Positions 54,448-63,868 of a stretch of 64,000 nucleotides of DNA are shown here, piece by piece. Position 1 is the stretch's first letter; each line of letters starts with the position of its first letter. Location: positions 1 through 64,000 of the forward strand of contig CAWDTK010000028.1 in NCBI GenBank assembly GCA_963805255.1. The letters run 5' to 3'. This stretch comes from Bog-532 sp963805255 (GTDB taxonomy: Bacteria > Actinomycetota > Actinomycetes > Streptosporangiales > Streptosporangiaceae). The position numbers and the translations under genes were made by a program. The notes under the pieces were generated by a model. That model did no database searches. It saw nothing but the letters and a program-made list of their open reading frames with translations, and was not told the origin of the DNA.

Positions 54448-55536
54448 GTGGTGACCCGGCCGGAGGGGGCACGGCTGCTGGGGCCGGCCGAGATCAGGGA
54501 GCTGGCCGCGCGGCTCGGGGTGCGGCCGGCCAAGCGGCTCGGCCAGAACTTTGTCATCGATCACGGTACGGTGCGGCGGATCGTGGCCCTGGCCGGCCTG
54601 CGGCCCGGCAACGTGGTCCTCGAGGTCGGGCCGGGCTTTGGCTCGCTGACGCTTCCGCTGCTTGCCGCCGCGCACCGGGTCATCGCGGTGGAGATGGACC
54701 CCGTGCTGGCCGCGGCGCTGCCGGCGACCGTCGCGGCCCGTGCGCCCGGCGAGCCCGGCCAGGCCGGGCTCGCAGAGCGGCTGGAGGTCGTCATGGCGGA
54801 CGCGGCCCGGGTGCGGGAGCTTCCGGGAGATCCGCCCGCCGTGCTGGTGGCCAACCTGCCGTACAACGCGACCGTCCCCGTGCTGCTCAACGTGCTGGCC
54901 CGGTGGCCGTCGCTGCGGCACGGCCTCGTCATGGTGCAGGCGGAGGTGGGAACGCGGATGTGCGCGCCGCCGGGCAGCCGGGCGTACGGCGTCTCCTCGG
55001 CCAAGCTGGCCTGGTTCGCGCGGATGCGCCTGGCCGGGCCGGTGCCGCGGACCGTGTTCTGGCCGGTGCCGGGGGTCGACTCCTGCCTGGTGTCGTTCGG
55101 GCGGTCGGACCCGCCGCCGACGCCGGCGTCCCGCGAGCAGGTGTTCGCGGTCATCGACGCCGCGTTCGGCCAGCGCCGCAAGACGCTGCGCGCGGCCCTG
55201 GCGGGCTGGGCCGGGTCGGCTGGAGAGGCGGAACGCCGGGTCCGCGCGGCCGGCCTCGACCCGGGGGCGCGCGGTGAGGCGCTCAGCGTCGCCGAGTTCG
55301 CCCGCATCGCCGAGGCGGCCGCGGACCGCCGGACCGAAGGTCCGGCCGGTCCCGGCCCTGATATTACGGCAAGCACCGAAGCGGGCTACGGACCGGCGGA
55401 GCGAAGCTCCGACCGGACGCGGCCCCGGGCCTGCGGCCCGGGCGAGCGCCCAGTGTCACGGCGAGCACCAGCGCGGGGCGTCGCGGGGGGTTCCGGGGGG
55501 TCGCCCCCCGGGCCAGCACAGTACGGTGAACCGTGA
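54448..55536 (+). CDS. ksgA: 16S rRNA dimethyladenosine transferase
   Basis: 362 residues. The enzyme part (1-290) carries KRLGQNFVIDHGTVRRIVAL, VLEVGPGFGSLTLPLLAAAH, the catalytic NLPYNATVPVLLNVLARW and FWPVPGVDSCLVSF, and dimethylates A1518 and A1519 of 16S rRNA. A further 70 residues follow that are not in the family. Their DNA is made of palindromes (CGGAGC-GAA-GCTCCG at 55397, CCCGGGCC-TGC-GGCCCGGG at 55424). Start GTG 54448 (GTG 54451 is equivalent). The gene ends inside ispE by GTGA overlap. Confidence 0.92.
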   Translation: MVTRPEGARLLGPAEIRELAARLGVRPAKRLGQNFVIDHGTVRRIVALAGLRPGNVVLEVGPGFGSLTLPLLAAAHRVIAVEMDPVLAAALPATVAARAPGEPGQAGLAERLEVVMADAARVRELPGDPPAVLVANLPYNATVPVLLNVLARWPSLRHGLVMVQAEVGTRMCAPPGSRAYGVSSAKLAWFARMRLAGPVPRTVFWPVPGVDSCLVSFGRSDPPPTPASREQVFAVIDAAFGQRRKTLRAALAGWAGSAGEAERRVRAAGLDPGARGEALSVAEFARIAEAAADRRTEGPAGPGPDITASTEAGYGPAERSSDRTRPRACGPGERPVSRRAPARGVAGGSGGSPPGPAQYGEP

Positions 55537-56522
55537 CCGGTGTGACCGTGCGGGCCCCCGCCAAAATCAACCTCCAGCTCACCGTCGGGCCGCGCCGCGC
55601 CGACGGCTACCACGACATGGTGACCGTGTTCCAGGCCATCTCGCTGCACGACGATGTGACCGTGGCTGAGGCCGGCGGGCCCGGCGGGCCCGGCGAGGAC
55701 CGGGTGCTGGTCAGCGGCGAGGGCGCCGACGCGGTGCCCGGCGGCCACGAGAACCTGGCGCTGAAGGCCGCCACGGCCCTCGCGCAGGCGGCGCGCCTGC
55801 CCCGCGACGTCACCGGGCCCATCGAGATCACCATCCGGAAACGGATACCGGTGGCCGCCGGGCTGGCCGGCGGGAGCGCCGATGCCGCCGCTGCCCTCGT
55901 CGCGTGCAACGAGCTGTGGAACGCCGGCCTCAGCCACGAGCAACTGCGGGAGGTCGCGGCGGACGTCGGCAGCGACGTCGCCTTCGCGCTGGTGGGCGGC
56001 ACGGCTGTCGGGCAGGGCCGGGGAGAGCGGCTGACGCCCGCGCTGGCGTCGGGTGAGTACCAGTGGGTGCTGGCCGTGGCCGACGGGGCGCTGTCCACAC
56101 CGGAGGTCTACGCGACCCTCGACCGGCTGCGCGCCACCGGCGACCCGGCACCGGCCGGGTCCGGGTCCGGGTCGGGGCTCGCGGCGGCCGGCCCGGTGCC
56201 CGATCCGGTGCTGGACCATGCGCTGATGGGCGCGCTGCGGTCCGGGAAACCGGCCGCGGTGGGCCAGGCGCTGACCAATGACCTGCAGCCCGCCGCCATC
56301 TCGCTGTTCCCCGCGCTGCGCAAGACCCTGGCGGCCGGGCGCGAACTCGGTGCCCTGGGGGCGATCGTCGCCGGATCCGGGCCGACCTGTGCCTTCCTCG
56401 CCGCTAGCGCCGAGCGCGCGGTCGACCTCGCGGTATCCCTGTCCGGTGCCGGGGTGTGCCGGGCGGTGGCCCGGGCGGCCGGCCCGGTGCCGGGGGCGTC
56501 CGTCACGGCCGGGACGCCGTGA
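55533..56522 (+). CDS. ispE: 4-diphosphocytidyl-2-C-methyl-D-erythritol kinase
   Basis: 329-residue GHMP kinase of the MEP isoprenoid pathway. Opening VRAPAKINLQLTVGPRRADG; ATP loop PVAAGLAGGSADAAAALVAC; substrate region GSDVAFALVGGTAVGQGRGE; and the C-terminal LGAIVAGSGPTCAFLAAS. An insert of about 15 Gly/Ser/Pro residues lies before the last third. GTG 55533 overlaps the end of ksgA by 4 bases. An ABC-F gene follows after 49 bp. Confidence 0.94.
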   Translation: MTGVTVRAPAKINLQLTVGPRRADGYHDMVTVFQAISLHDDVTVAEAGGPGGPGEDRVLVSGEGADAVPGGHENLALKAATALAQAARLPRDVTGPIEITIRKRIPVAAGLAGGSADAAAALVACNELWNAGLSHEQLREVAADVGSDVAFALVGGTAVGQGRGERLTPALASGEYQWVLAVADGALSTPEVYATLDRLRATGDPAPAGSGSGSGLAAAGPVPDPVLDHALMGALRSGKPAAVGQALTNDLQPAAISLFPALRKTLAAGRELGALGAIVAGSGPTCAFLAASAERAVDLAVSLSGAGVCRAVARAAGPVPGASVTAGTP

Positions 56523-56571
56523 CGGGCCGCAGCATGGCGTCCTGCCGTGACCCGCGCAGGGCGCGGCCGGC

Positions 56572-58408
<1,837 letters not shown>

Positions 58409-58426
58409 AGCCACCAAGGGACGCCC

Positions 58427-58520
58427 GTGACGAACAACCCAGCCAGCGGCCAGGCCATCGGCGAATGGCTGGAGGTGGTCGGCTCCGCGGCTCCGGCACC
58501 CGGCGGCAGTGCCGCGCGTC
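58427..58520 (+). pseudogene. N-terminal fragment of a cyclodeaminase/cyclohydrolase-family gene
   Basis: GTG 58427, 18 bases after the ABC-F gene, starts MTNNPASGQAIGEWLEVVGS followed by AAPAPGGSAA. The IGEWL and APAPGGGAAAA elements are the opening of FTCD-C cyclodeaminase/cyclohydrolase proteins. After about 30 residues the resemblance ends and the frame runs into the convergent tamR gene. It is probably a truncated remnant. Confidence 0.4.
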
Positions 58521-58547
58521 CGGGCACCGAACGCGGCGGGCGGGCGC

Positions 58548-59138
58548 CTACTCCGGCGGCAGGGCGTCGAACGGGGCGAGCAGGGTCCGCAGCAGCCCGG
58601 CGAGCGTACGCTGATCGTCAGGCCCGAGCGAGGCGAGCAGTGCCCGCTCGCGGCGCAGCAGATCCGCAAGCGCGTCATCGGCCTTGGCCCGGCCCCCGCC
58701 GGTGAGGGTGACCAGCACGCCGCGCCGGTCCCGTGGGTCCGGTTTCCGGTGGACCAGCCCAGCCTCGGCGAGCCGGTCGATCCGGTTGGTCATGGTGCCT
58801 GAGGTCACCAGCGTCGCGCGGATCAGCGCGCCCGGCGTCATCTGGTACGGCGGTCCCTGCCTGCGCAGGGCCGACAGCACGTCGAACTCCCACGTCTCGA
58901 GCCCGTGACTCGCGAACGAGGCACGCCGGGCGAGGTCGAGGTGCCGCGCCAGCCGGGATATCCGGCTCAGCACCTGCAGCGGCTCCACGTCCAGATCGGG
59001 CCGCTGCGCACGCCACGCGGCCACAAGATCGTCCACCTCATCGTGCAGCGCGCCATTCAGGTTCGGTCCGCCGTCGAGGACCTGTGCGCCCCGCTGCGTG
59101 ATACGTCCTCCCGGACCGTACTCGGGATCATCCTCCAT
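58548..59138 (-). CDS. tamR: MarR-family regulator TamR
   Basis: 196-residue MarR protein with an N-terminal extension typical of TamR and related UrtR-family members. The core reads DVLSALRRQGPPYQMTPGAL, IRATLVTSGTMTNRIDRLAE and the wing VHRKPDPRDRRGVLVTLT. It is divergent from tam (83 bp), and two palindromes in the gap match the TCTTGA-TCAAGA half-sites expected for it. In Streptomyces TamR releases DNA on binding citrate or trans-aconitate and controls tam and TCA-cycle genes. The start ATG 59138 includes the extension; a shorter form cannot be ruled out. Confidence 0.85.
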   Translation of the reverse strand: MEDDPEYGPGGRITQRGAQVLDGGPNLNGALHDEVDDLVAAWRAQRPDLDVEPLQVLSRISRLARHLDLARRASFASHGLETWEFDVLSALRRQGPPYQMTPGALIRATLVTSGTMTNRIDRLAEAGLVHRKPDPRDRRGVLVTLTGGGRAKADDALADLLRRERALLASLGPDDQRTLAGLLRTLLAPFDALPPE

Positions 59139-59152
59139 TACCCCAGGATATC

Positions 59153-59166
59153 TCTTGACGTCAAGA
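59153..59166. promoter_or_regulatory. TamR operator 1
   Basis: TCTTGACGTCAAGA is a perfect 14-bp palindrome, 14 bp upstream of the tamR start codon. It matches the MarR-type TCTTGA / TCAAGA half-sites. Confidence 0.8.
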
Positions 59167-59193
59167 TGACTGCTCTGGTAGACAGCAAAAGTA

Positions 59194-59207
59194 TCTCGAT
59201 ATCAAGA
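59194..59207. promoter_or_regulatory. TamR operator 2
   Basis: TCTCGATATCAAGA, a 14-bp palindrome with one mismatch, overlaps the region just before the tam ribosome site (AAGGAG, 59208). It starts 41 bp after the start of operator 1. Confidence 0.75.
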
Positions 59208-59220
59208 AAAGGAGCCGTCC

Positions 59221-60003
59221 ATGTGGGACCCGGGACAGTACCGGCGCTTCGCCGGCGAGCGGGCGAGGCCCTTTGCCGAACTGGTCGCCAGGATCGGGGC
59301 CGGCACGCCGCGTTCCGTCGTCGATCTGGGCTGCGGGCCGGGTGATCTCACCGTTGACCTGGCACGCCGCTGGGCCGGCGCGGCGGTGCACGGCGTCGAC
59401 AACTCGCCGGAGATGATCGAGGCGGCGCGGAAATGGGACGGGCAGCCGGGAATCTCCTTCGAACTGGCTGACCTGCGGGACTGGCGGCCGGCAGCCGGTC
59501 CCGCAGGTCAGGTCGACGTCCTTACCTGCAACGCCGTCCTGCAGTGGGTGCCGGGCCACCTCGGCCTGCTTCCCCGCTGGGTGTCGTGGCTGTCCGGTGG
59601 CGGGTGGCTGGCCTTCCAGGTCCCGGGCAATTTCGATCAGCCCCCGCACGCGGCGATCGCCGAGATGGCCGCTTCGCCGCGCTGGCGCTCCCTGATCGGC
59701 ACGGCCGCGTTCGCTCAGGAGGCCGCTGAACCGGTGGAATACCTCGACGCCCTCGCCGGGGCCGGGTGCCGGGTCGACGCGTGGGAAACGACGTACCTGC
59801 ACGTCCTGAGCGGCGCGGATCCGGTGGTCGAGTGGGTCAAGGGCACGGCACTGCGGCCCGTCCTCGCGGTCCTGGACGACGCGCAGGCGGGGGAGTTCCT
59901 CGCCGAGTACCGGGACCGGATGCGGCGGGCGTACCCGCCACGTTCGTTCGGGACGGTCCTGCCCTTCCGCCGCGTGTTCGTCGTGGCGTACCGCCCCGGC
60001 TGA
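59221..60003 (+). CDS. tam: Trans-aconitate 2-methyltransferase
   Basis: 260-residue SAM-dependent methyltransferase that esterifies trans-aconitate, relieving aconitase inhibition. Opening MWDPGQYRRFAGERARPFAE; SAM loop SVVDLGCGPGDLTVDLARRW; VHGVDNSPEMIEAARK; and the family run LTCNAVLQWVPGHLGLLPRW with FQVPGNFDQPPHAAIAEMA. ATG 59221 has AAGGAG 7 bases upstream. It is divergent from tamR with two operators between, as in Streptomyces. Confidence 0.93.
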   Translation: MWDPGQYRRFAGERARPFAELVARIGAGTPRSVVDLGCGPGDLTVDLARRWAGAAVHGVDNSPEMIEAARKWDGQPGISFELADLRDWRPAAGPAGQVDVLTCNAVLQWVPGHLGLLPRWVSWLSGGGWLAFQVPGNFDQPPHAAIAEMAASPRWRSLIGTAAFAQEAAEPVEYLDALAGAGCRVDAWETTYLHVLSGADPVVEWVKGTALRPVLAVLDDAQAGEFLAEYRDRMRRAYPPRSFGTVLPFRRVFVVAYRPG

Positions 60004-60111
60004 ACGTCCGGTGAAATCCGGCTGAACGTTCGGTGGAAAGGGGGGGAGATGCCACGATTCGGTCAGCGAGCTAACCTACTTTCCAAATTGATTTACTAGA
60101 TAATAGCTGGC

Positions 60112-60312
60112 ATGATCGTGCCCGTGCATCGCGGCCACCGTTATCATCACCGTCTCCACGTGGACCTCCGCCGTCAGGCAAGTGCCCTTTGTCCGGCCCG
60201 TTCGGCACAGGGACTTGACGCCTGCCCGGGCTGGCCCGGAATCACGACGCGAGGAGAGACGCCCCATGACCACGATCATTCCCGCCGCGCTCAGCCCCCG
60301 GCAGCTCGCTGA
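60112..60312 (+). CDS. Probable cysteine-responsive leader peptide
   Basis: A short frame from ATG 60112 encodes HRLHVDLRRQASALC within its first 27 residues. This matches the RxHxDLxRxASxLC pattern of the short leader peptides that precede cysteine and sulfur genes in actinobacteria. It lies directly upstream of cysteine dioxygenase and rhodanese. Most such leaders stop soon after the Cys; this frame runs on to 60312 and overlaps the dioxygenase start (60266), so coupling rather than attenuation is possible. The start could be one of several nearby GTG codons. Confidence 0.5.
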   Translation: MIVPVHRGHRYHHRLHVDLRRQASALCPARSAQGLDACPGWPGITTRGETPHDHDHSRRAQPPAAR

Positions 60313-60745
60313 GGAAGTACGCAAGCTCGCGACGACGCCGCGCGAATGGATGTCGCGCGTCCGGCTCAGCCCGGACGAGCGCTGGTACGAGCGGCTTCAC
60401 GCGGATGACCAGTACGAGGTCTGGCTGATCAGCTGGCTGCCCGGGCAGGGCACCGGATTCCACGACCACGGCGGCTCGGCCGGGGCGTTCAGCGTCGTGT
60501 GGGGCACGCTCGAGGAACATCAGGCCGGGACGCCCGGGCGCCTTCAACCGGTGACGGCCGCGCCGGTCAACGCGGGCCGGATACGTTCTTTCGGCCCGGA
60601 GCACATTCACGACGTGCGCAACACCTCGGAAGCCGTCGGGGTCAGCGTGCACGCCTACTCGCCGCCGCTGATCGAAATGACGCGCTACGACCTCACCGGC
60701 AACGGCCTGGTCGTGCTGGACACCGAAGCCGCAGCTCAGTGGTAA
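60266..60745 (+). CDS. Cysteine dioxygenase
   Basis: 159-residue type I cysteine dioxygenase, a cupin that oxidises cysteine to cysteine sulfinate with Fe(II). Iron ligands: two His in GTGFHDHGGSAGAFSVVWG and one in EHIHDVRNTSEAVGVSVHAY. The protein is of bacterial CDO length. ATG 60266 follows GAGGAGAG by about 7 bases; the longer frame from 60182 is not needed. The rhodanese gene overlaps its end, and a probable Cys leader peptide lies upstream. Confidence 0.92.
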   Translation: MTTIIPAALSPRQLAEEVRKLATTPREWMSRVRLSPDERWYERLHADDQYEVWLISWLPGQGTGFHDHGGSAGAFSVVWGTLEEHQAGTPGRLQPVTAAPVNAGRIRSFGPEHIHDVRNTSEAVGVSVHAYSPPLIEMTRYDLTGNGLVVLDTEAAAQW

Positions 60746-61284
60746 GCCGCCCGATGGCAACCGGCGTGACGGTAACCGGCGCCGCGTTGACTGGCCCTGC
60801 GGCCAGCGGAACCGCGGAAACCGGCGCGGCCGCCCCGGCCGTCCGGCCGCCGGGCGCCCGGACGATCGATGAGATCCTCGCGGCCGCGCGGGCGCGCCTG
60901 CACCGGCTGACGCCTGGGGAGGCGTTCGCGGACTTCTCCCGCGGCGCCGTCCTCGTCGACATCCGCCCGCAGGCCCAGCGCGCCCGCGAGGGCGGCATAC
61001 CGGGAGCAGTGATCGTGGAGCGCAACGTCCTCGAGTGGCGTTTTGACCCCGCCAGCGACGCCCGGCTGCCGTGGGTCCACGGATACGACCAGCAGGTCAT
61101 CGTGTTCTGCTCCGAGGGGTACACCTCGAGCCTGGCCGCGGCCGCCCTGCAGGATCTGGGCCTGGCGAGCGCCACCGACATCGCCGGCGGTTTCGTCGCG
61201 TGGGCAGTCGGCGGGCTGCCCGTCTGCCCGCCGGACGCGCCGGGCTCGGCCGGGCCGGGGGGCGCGGTGGGGCGGGCCTGCTGA
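60739..61284 (+). CDS. Rhodanese-like sulfurtransferase
   Basis: 181-residue single-domain rhodanese. Active-site loop FCSEGYTSSLAAAALQ with the nucleophilic Cys; earlier VLVDIRPQAQRAREGGIPGA. An N-terminal Ala/Gly/Thr-rich segment of about 40 residues precedes the domain. GTG 60739 overlaps the stop of the dioxygenase gene by 7 bases; ATG 60754 is the alternative. Cysteine dioxygenase followed by rhodanese is a common actinobacterial pair handling sulfane sulfur and sulfite. Confidence 0.9.
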   Translation: MVSRPMATGVTVTGAALTGPAASGTAETGAAAPAVRPPGARTIDEILAAARARLHRLTPGEAFADFSRGAVLVDIRPQAQRAREGGIPGAVIVERNVLEWRFDPASDARLPWVHGYDQQVIVFCSEGYTSSLAAAALQDLGLASATDIAGGFVAWAVGGLPVCPPDAPGSAGPGGAVGRAC

Positions 61285-61377
61285 CCGGCCCGTTACCCTG
61301 CGCGCTGGCCGATGGCCGCTTGCTGCCGCCTCCTGTCCCGGCCGGCTTCTGCCGCCTGCTGTCCCGGAGTGGGCCCG

Positions 61378-62055
61378 CTACAGGGGACCCGCCGGGCCGT
61401 CCTTTTCGCGCTGCCTGGCCATGATCTCCGGCGGGATGCGAGGCGCGGGATCCAGCTGCGACAACCCGTTCCACGCCAGGTTGATCAGGTGCGCGGCGAC
61501 GTCCTCCAGCTGCGGCTTGCGGGCGTCCAGCCACCACTGGCCGGTGAAGGCGACCATGCCCACCAGCATCTGGGCGTACATCGGGGCGAGCTTCGGGTCC
61601 TGGCCCCGTGCGGACAGGAAATCGCCGACGATGTATTCCACCTGCCCGGCGATGTCGGACAGCAGCGTCCCGAACGTGCCGGTTCCTGATCCGGGCGGGG
61701 AGTCCCGGACCAGGATGCGGAATCCGTCGGCGTTGTCCTCGATGTACTTCAGCAGCTTGACCGCAGCGTCCTGGAACTTCGGCATCGTGTGGTCGCCATC
61801 CAGCAGCGTGGTGGCCATCGTGAGCAGCCGGTCGACCTCGCGGTCGACGACGACGGCATAGAGGCCCTCCTTGCCGCCGAAGTGCTCGTACACCACGGGC
61901 TTGGATACGCCGGCCTTAGCCGCGATCTCCTCGATCGAGGTCCCCTCGAAGCCGCGCTCGGCGAACAGCCGCCGCCCGACGTCGAGTAGCTGCTCGCGGC
62001 GTTCCTTTCCGGTCATTCTCCGGCGAGCGGATCTGAGGGCCGGATCGACATTCAC
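61378..62055 (-). CDS. TetR-family regulator (desaturase-linked)
   Basis: 225-residue TetR protein. DNA-binding part RREQLLDVGRRLFAERGFEG with TSIEEIAAKAGVSKPVVYEHFGG; the ligand domain is hydrophobic and Leu/Ala-rich with MLVGMVAFTGQWWLDARKP. GTG 62055 is the family-length start, without a strong ribosome site. It follows the desaturase gene by 16 bp on the same strand, so both are read from one promoter, which carries two TetR-like palindromes. It probably senses acyl-CoA and controls membrane unsaturation. Confidence 0.88.
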   Translation of the reverse strand: MNVDPALRSARRRMTGKERREQLLDVGRRLFAERGFEGTSIEEIAAKAGVSKPVVYEHFGGKEGLYAVVVDREVDRLLTMATTLLDGDHTMPKFQDAAVKLLKYIEDNADGFRILVRDSPPGSGTGTFGTLLSDIAGQVEYIVGDFLSARGQDPKLAPMYAQMLVGMVAFTGQWWLDARKPQLEDVAAHLINLAWNGLSQLDPAPRIPPEIMARQREKDGPAGPL

Positions 62056-62071
62056 TCATTCATCATTGCGC

Positions 62072-63199
62072 TCAGCCGGCCGTTTCGTCACTGATCTGAG
62101 CCGGCCGTGATGCGATCGGAGTGAACGTGCGGCGGGCCATGGAGCCGAGCTTCCTGGTCGCGGTGGCCGGGCGCTTGGCCTCCAGCCGTCCGGCGTCCGG
62201 CCAGCGGATGTCGCAGGCCCAGCCAAGCTTCCCGAAGGCCCAGATCACGCGGGCGCTCGGGTCAAGCTGCCCCTTCAGCACACCGTGCCGCGCGCACGTC
62301 GGGTCGGCGTGGTGCAGGTTGTGCCAGGACTCGCCGAACGAGGCGATCGCCAGCCAGGCCACGTTCCGCGACTTGTCCCGCACCTCGAACTCCTCGCTGC
62401 CGAACGTGTGGCAGATCGAGTTGATCGACCAGGTGACATGGTGCAGCAGCGCGATCCGGACCAGGCTGCCCCAGAAGAACGCGGTGAGCGCGCCGTACCA
62501 CGACATGGACCACAGGCCGCCGATGAGCGCGGGAAGCAGCAGTGAGGTGAGAACGAGCACCGGGAACAGCTGGTGGACCCGGCGGATACGGGCATCGGCG
62601 AGCAGGTCCGGGATGAACTTTTGCTTCGACGTCTTGTTCGGGTCGAACAGCCAGCCGACATGGGCGAAGACGAGGCCCTTGGAGAGCGCCTTCCAGTCGT
62701 CCCCGTAGCGCCACGGCGAGTGCGGGTCGCCTTCCTTGTCGCTGTACTTGTGGTGGCGGCGGTGATCGGCGACCCAGTTGAGCACCGGGCCCTCGATGGC
62801 CAGCGTCCCGGCCACGGCGAGCGCGACCCGCAAGCCGGTCTTGGCCTTGAACGAGCCGTGCGTGAAATACCGGTGGAAGCCGACGGTGACGCCGAGCCCG
62901 GATACCCAGTAGAAGACGAGCGCGATGATCGCGTCATGCCAGCCGAGGAAACCCCCGGCGCACGCCAGCGGGATGGCCGCGATCAGCGCCAGGAGCGGGA
63001 CGAAGACGAAGACCCCGACAAGGGCCCGCTGCCCGGGGGTCGCCTCCTCCTCGAGGTCGGGACGCGGGGTCCGGACGGTGACCTTCGGGGCGGCTCCGGT
63101 TTCCCGGCTTGAGGCGGGGGTGGAGGCGCCTACAGGAGGAGGCGCGGGCGCCGGCCGGACGTCGGCGGGGGCCTGGGCCCTCGTGGCGGATGTGGTCAT
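62072..63199 (-). CDS. Acyl-CoA (stearoyl-CoA 9-type) desaturase
   Basis: 375-residue membrane di-iron desaturase. Histidine boxes: HRYFTH in GVTVGFHRYFTHGSFKAKTG, HRRHH in WVADHRRHHKYSD, and HNLHH in GESWHNLHHADPTCARHG. Four hydrophobic helices flank them. The N-terminal 55 residues are Pro/Ala-rich. ATG 63199 follows GAGGAG by about 6 bases. Reading leftward, the tetR gene follows. It introduces a double bond into fatty acyl chains, adjusting membrane fluidity. Confidence 0.92.
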   Translation of the reverse strand: MTTSATRAQAPADVRPAPAPPPVGASTPASSRETGAAPKVTVRTPRPDLEEEATPGQRALVGVFVFVPLLALIAAIPLACAGGFLGWHDAIIALVFYWVSGLGVTVGFHRYFTHGSFKAKTGLRVALAVAGTLAIEGPVLNWVADHRRHHKYSDKEGDPHSPWRYGDDWKALSKGLVFAHVGWLFDPNKTSKQKFIPDLLADARIRRVHQLFPVLVLTSLLLPALIGGLWSMSWYGALTAFFWGSLVRIALLHHVTWSINSICHTFGSEEFEVRDKSRNVAWLAIASFGESWHNLHHADPTCARHGVLKGQLDPSARVIWAFGKLGWACDIRWPDAGRLEAKRPATATRKLGSMARRTFTPIASRPAQISDETAG

Positions 63200-63260
63200 C
63201 GTGCTCCTCGCTGTGGTCGGGCCTTGTTAGGTCATGAGAGCGGACGCGGCGCCCTAGACG

Positions 63261-63291
63261 CTTACGTAACCGTAACCTACGACACCGTAAG
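63261..63291. promoter_or_regulatory. Two overlapping TetR-type operators of the desaturase operon
   Basis: CTTACGTAACCGTAAC (63261-63276) and CCTACGACACCGTAAG (63276-63291) are 6-4-6 palindromes with one mismatch each, spaced 15 bp centre to centre, 62 bp upstream of the desaturase start. The arm TTACG/CGTAA is typical of TetR fatty-acid regulators. Confidence 0.6.
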
Positions 63292-63299
63292 TTAGGCAA

Positions 63300-63628
63300 G
63301 GCTATGGAGAAAAATATCTGGGAGATGTTTCGGTTGCCTTGTTACGTGGTCAGGATCCGGTCCCGGTACGGGATGGGCCGTTCGGCCGTCAGCCAAGATC
63401 CGTCAGCACTCGGCTGCCCCAGCGCGCGCCGATCATGCCGAAGCCACGCCGGCAACATGTACACGCCGGCAACAAGTAAACGTCAGCCTGCGTCCCCGCG
63501 GCCGCGACGTGACGCGTGACTTCCGGGCGGCGCTGGGATCACGGGCGGCGCCGGGGACAGTCGCTCGCCGGGGACAGTCGCTCGCCGGGCGGCCGGCGAG
63601 CCCCCCGGTAGAGTGTTGCGGGGGCCGA
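63300..63628. other. Intergenic region with a 17-bp direct repeat
   Basis: 329 bases between the desaturase promoter and tRNA-Gln. GGGGACAGTCGCTCGCC occurs twice in tandem (63552-63568 and 63569-63585). A 71-codon plus-strand frame from 63304 has no family resemblance and no ribosome site, so I do not call it. Confidence 0.4.
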
Positions 63629-63701
63629 TCCCGGATCGTCTAGCCTGGCAGGACAAGCGCCTTTGGAGCGCTGAACGAAGGTTCGAATCCTTCTCCGGGA
63701 G
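63629..63701 (+). tRNA. tRNA-Gln (anticodon TTG)
   Basis: Acceptor TCCCGGA (63629-63635) with TCCGGGA (63694-63700), D-stem GTCT/GGAC, anticodon stem AGCGC/GCGCT around loop CTTTGGA with anticodon TTG at 63663-63665, T-arm GAAGG TTCGAAT CCTTC, discriminator G. The U1-A72 pair is the glutamine identity mark. CCA is not encoded. Confidence 0.93.
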
Positions 63702-63716
63702 CTGCGAAGCTCCTTT
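63698..63716 (+). terminator. Terminator overlapping the tRNA-Gln 3' end
   Basis: GGAGCT / AGCTCC stem with a GCGA tetraloop followed by TTT. The 5' arm uses the last acceptor bases of the tRNA, so the hairpin and the mature cloverleaf exclude each other. Confidence 0.7.
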
Positions 63717-63868
63717 CCTGCAGACTAGCCGGCGCGGGGTGCTGAATGAGCGGGTGGCGCCCAGGTGCGGCGCGGGTCCCGCGTCAGGGCGGTTCGGCTC
63801 TTTGCTATCGTTAGTTGAGGTTAAGCAAGTTATATTCTCGACTTGATCTGTTAGGGGCTCTTTCATCT

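Noticed and set aside
63304..63519. 71-codon plus-strand frame after the desaturase promoter
   Set aside because: No ribosome site, Arg/Ser-rich late sequence and no recognisable pattern.
63483..63866. Minus-strand 127-codon frame over tRNA-Gln
   Set aside because: Contains the antisense of the tRNA (EKDSNLRSALQRRLSCQ); no independent support.
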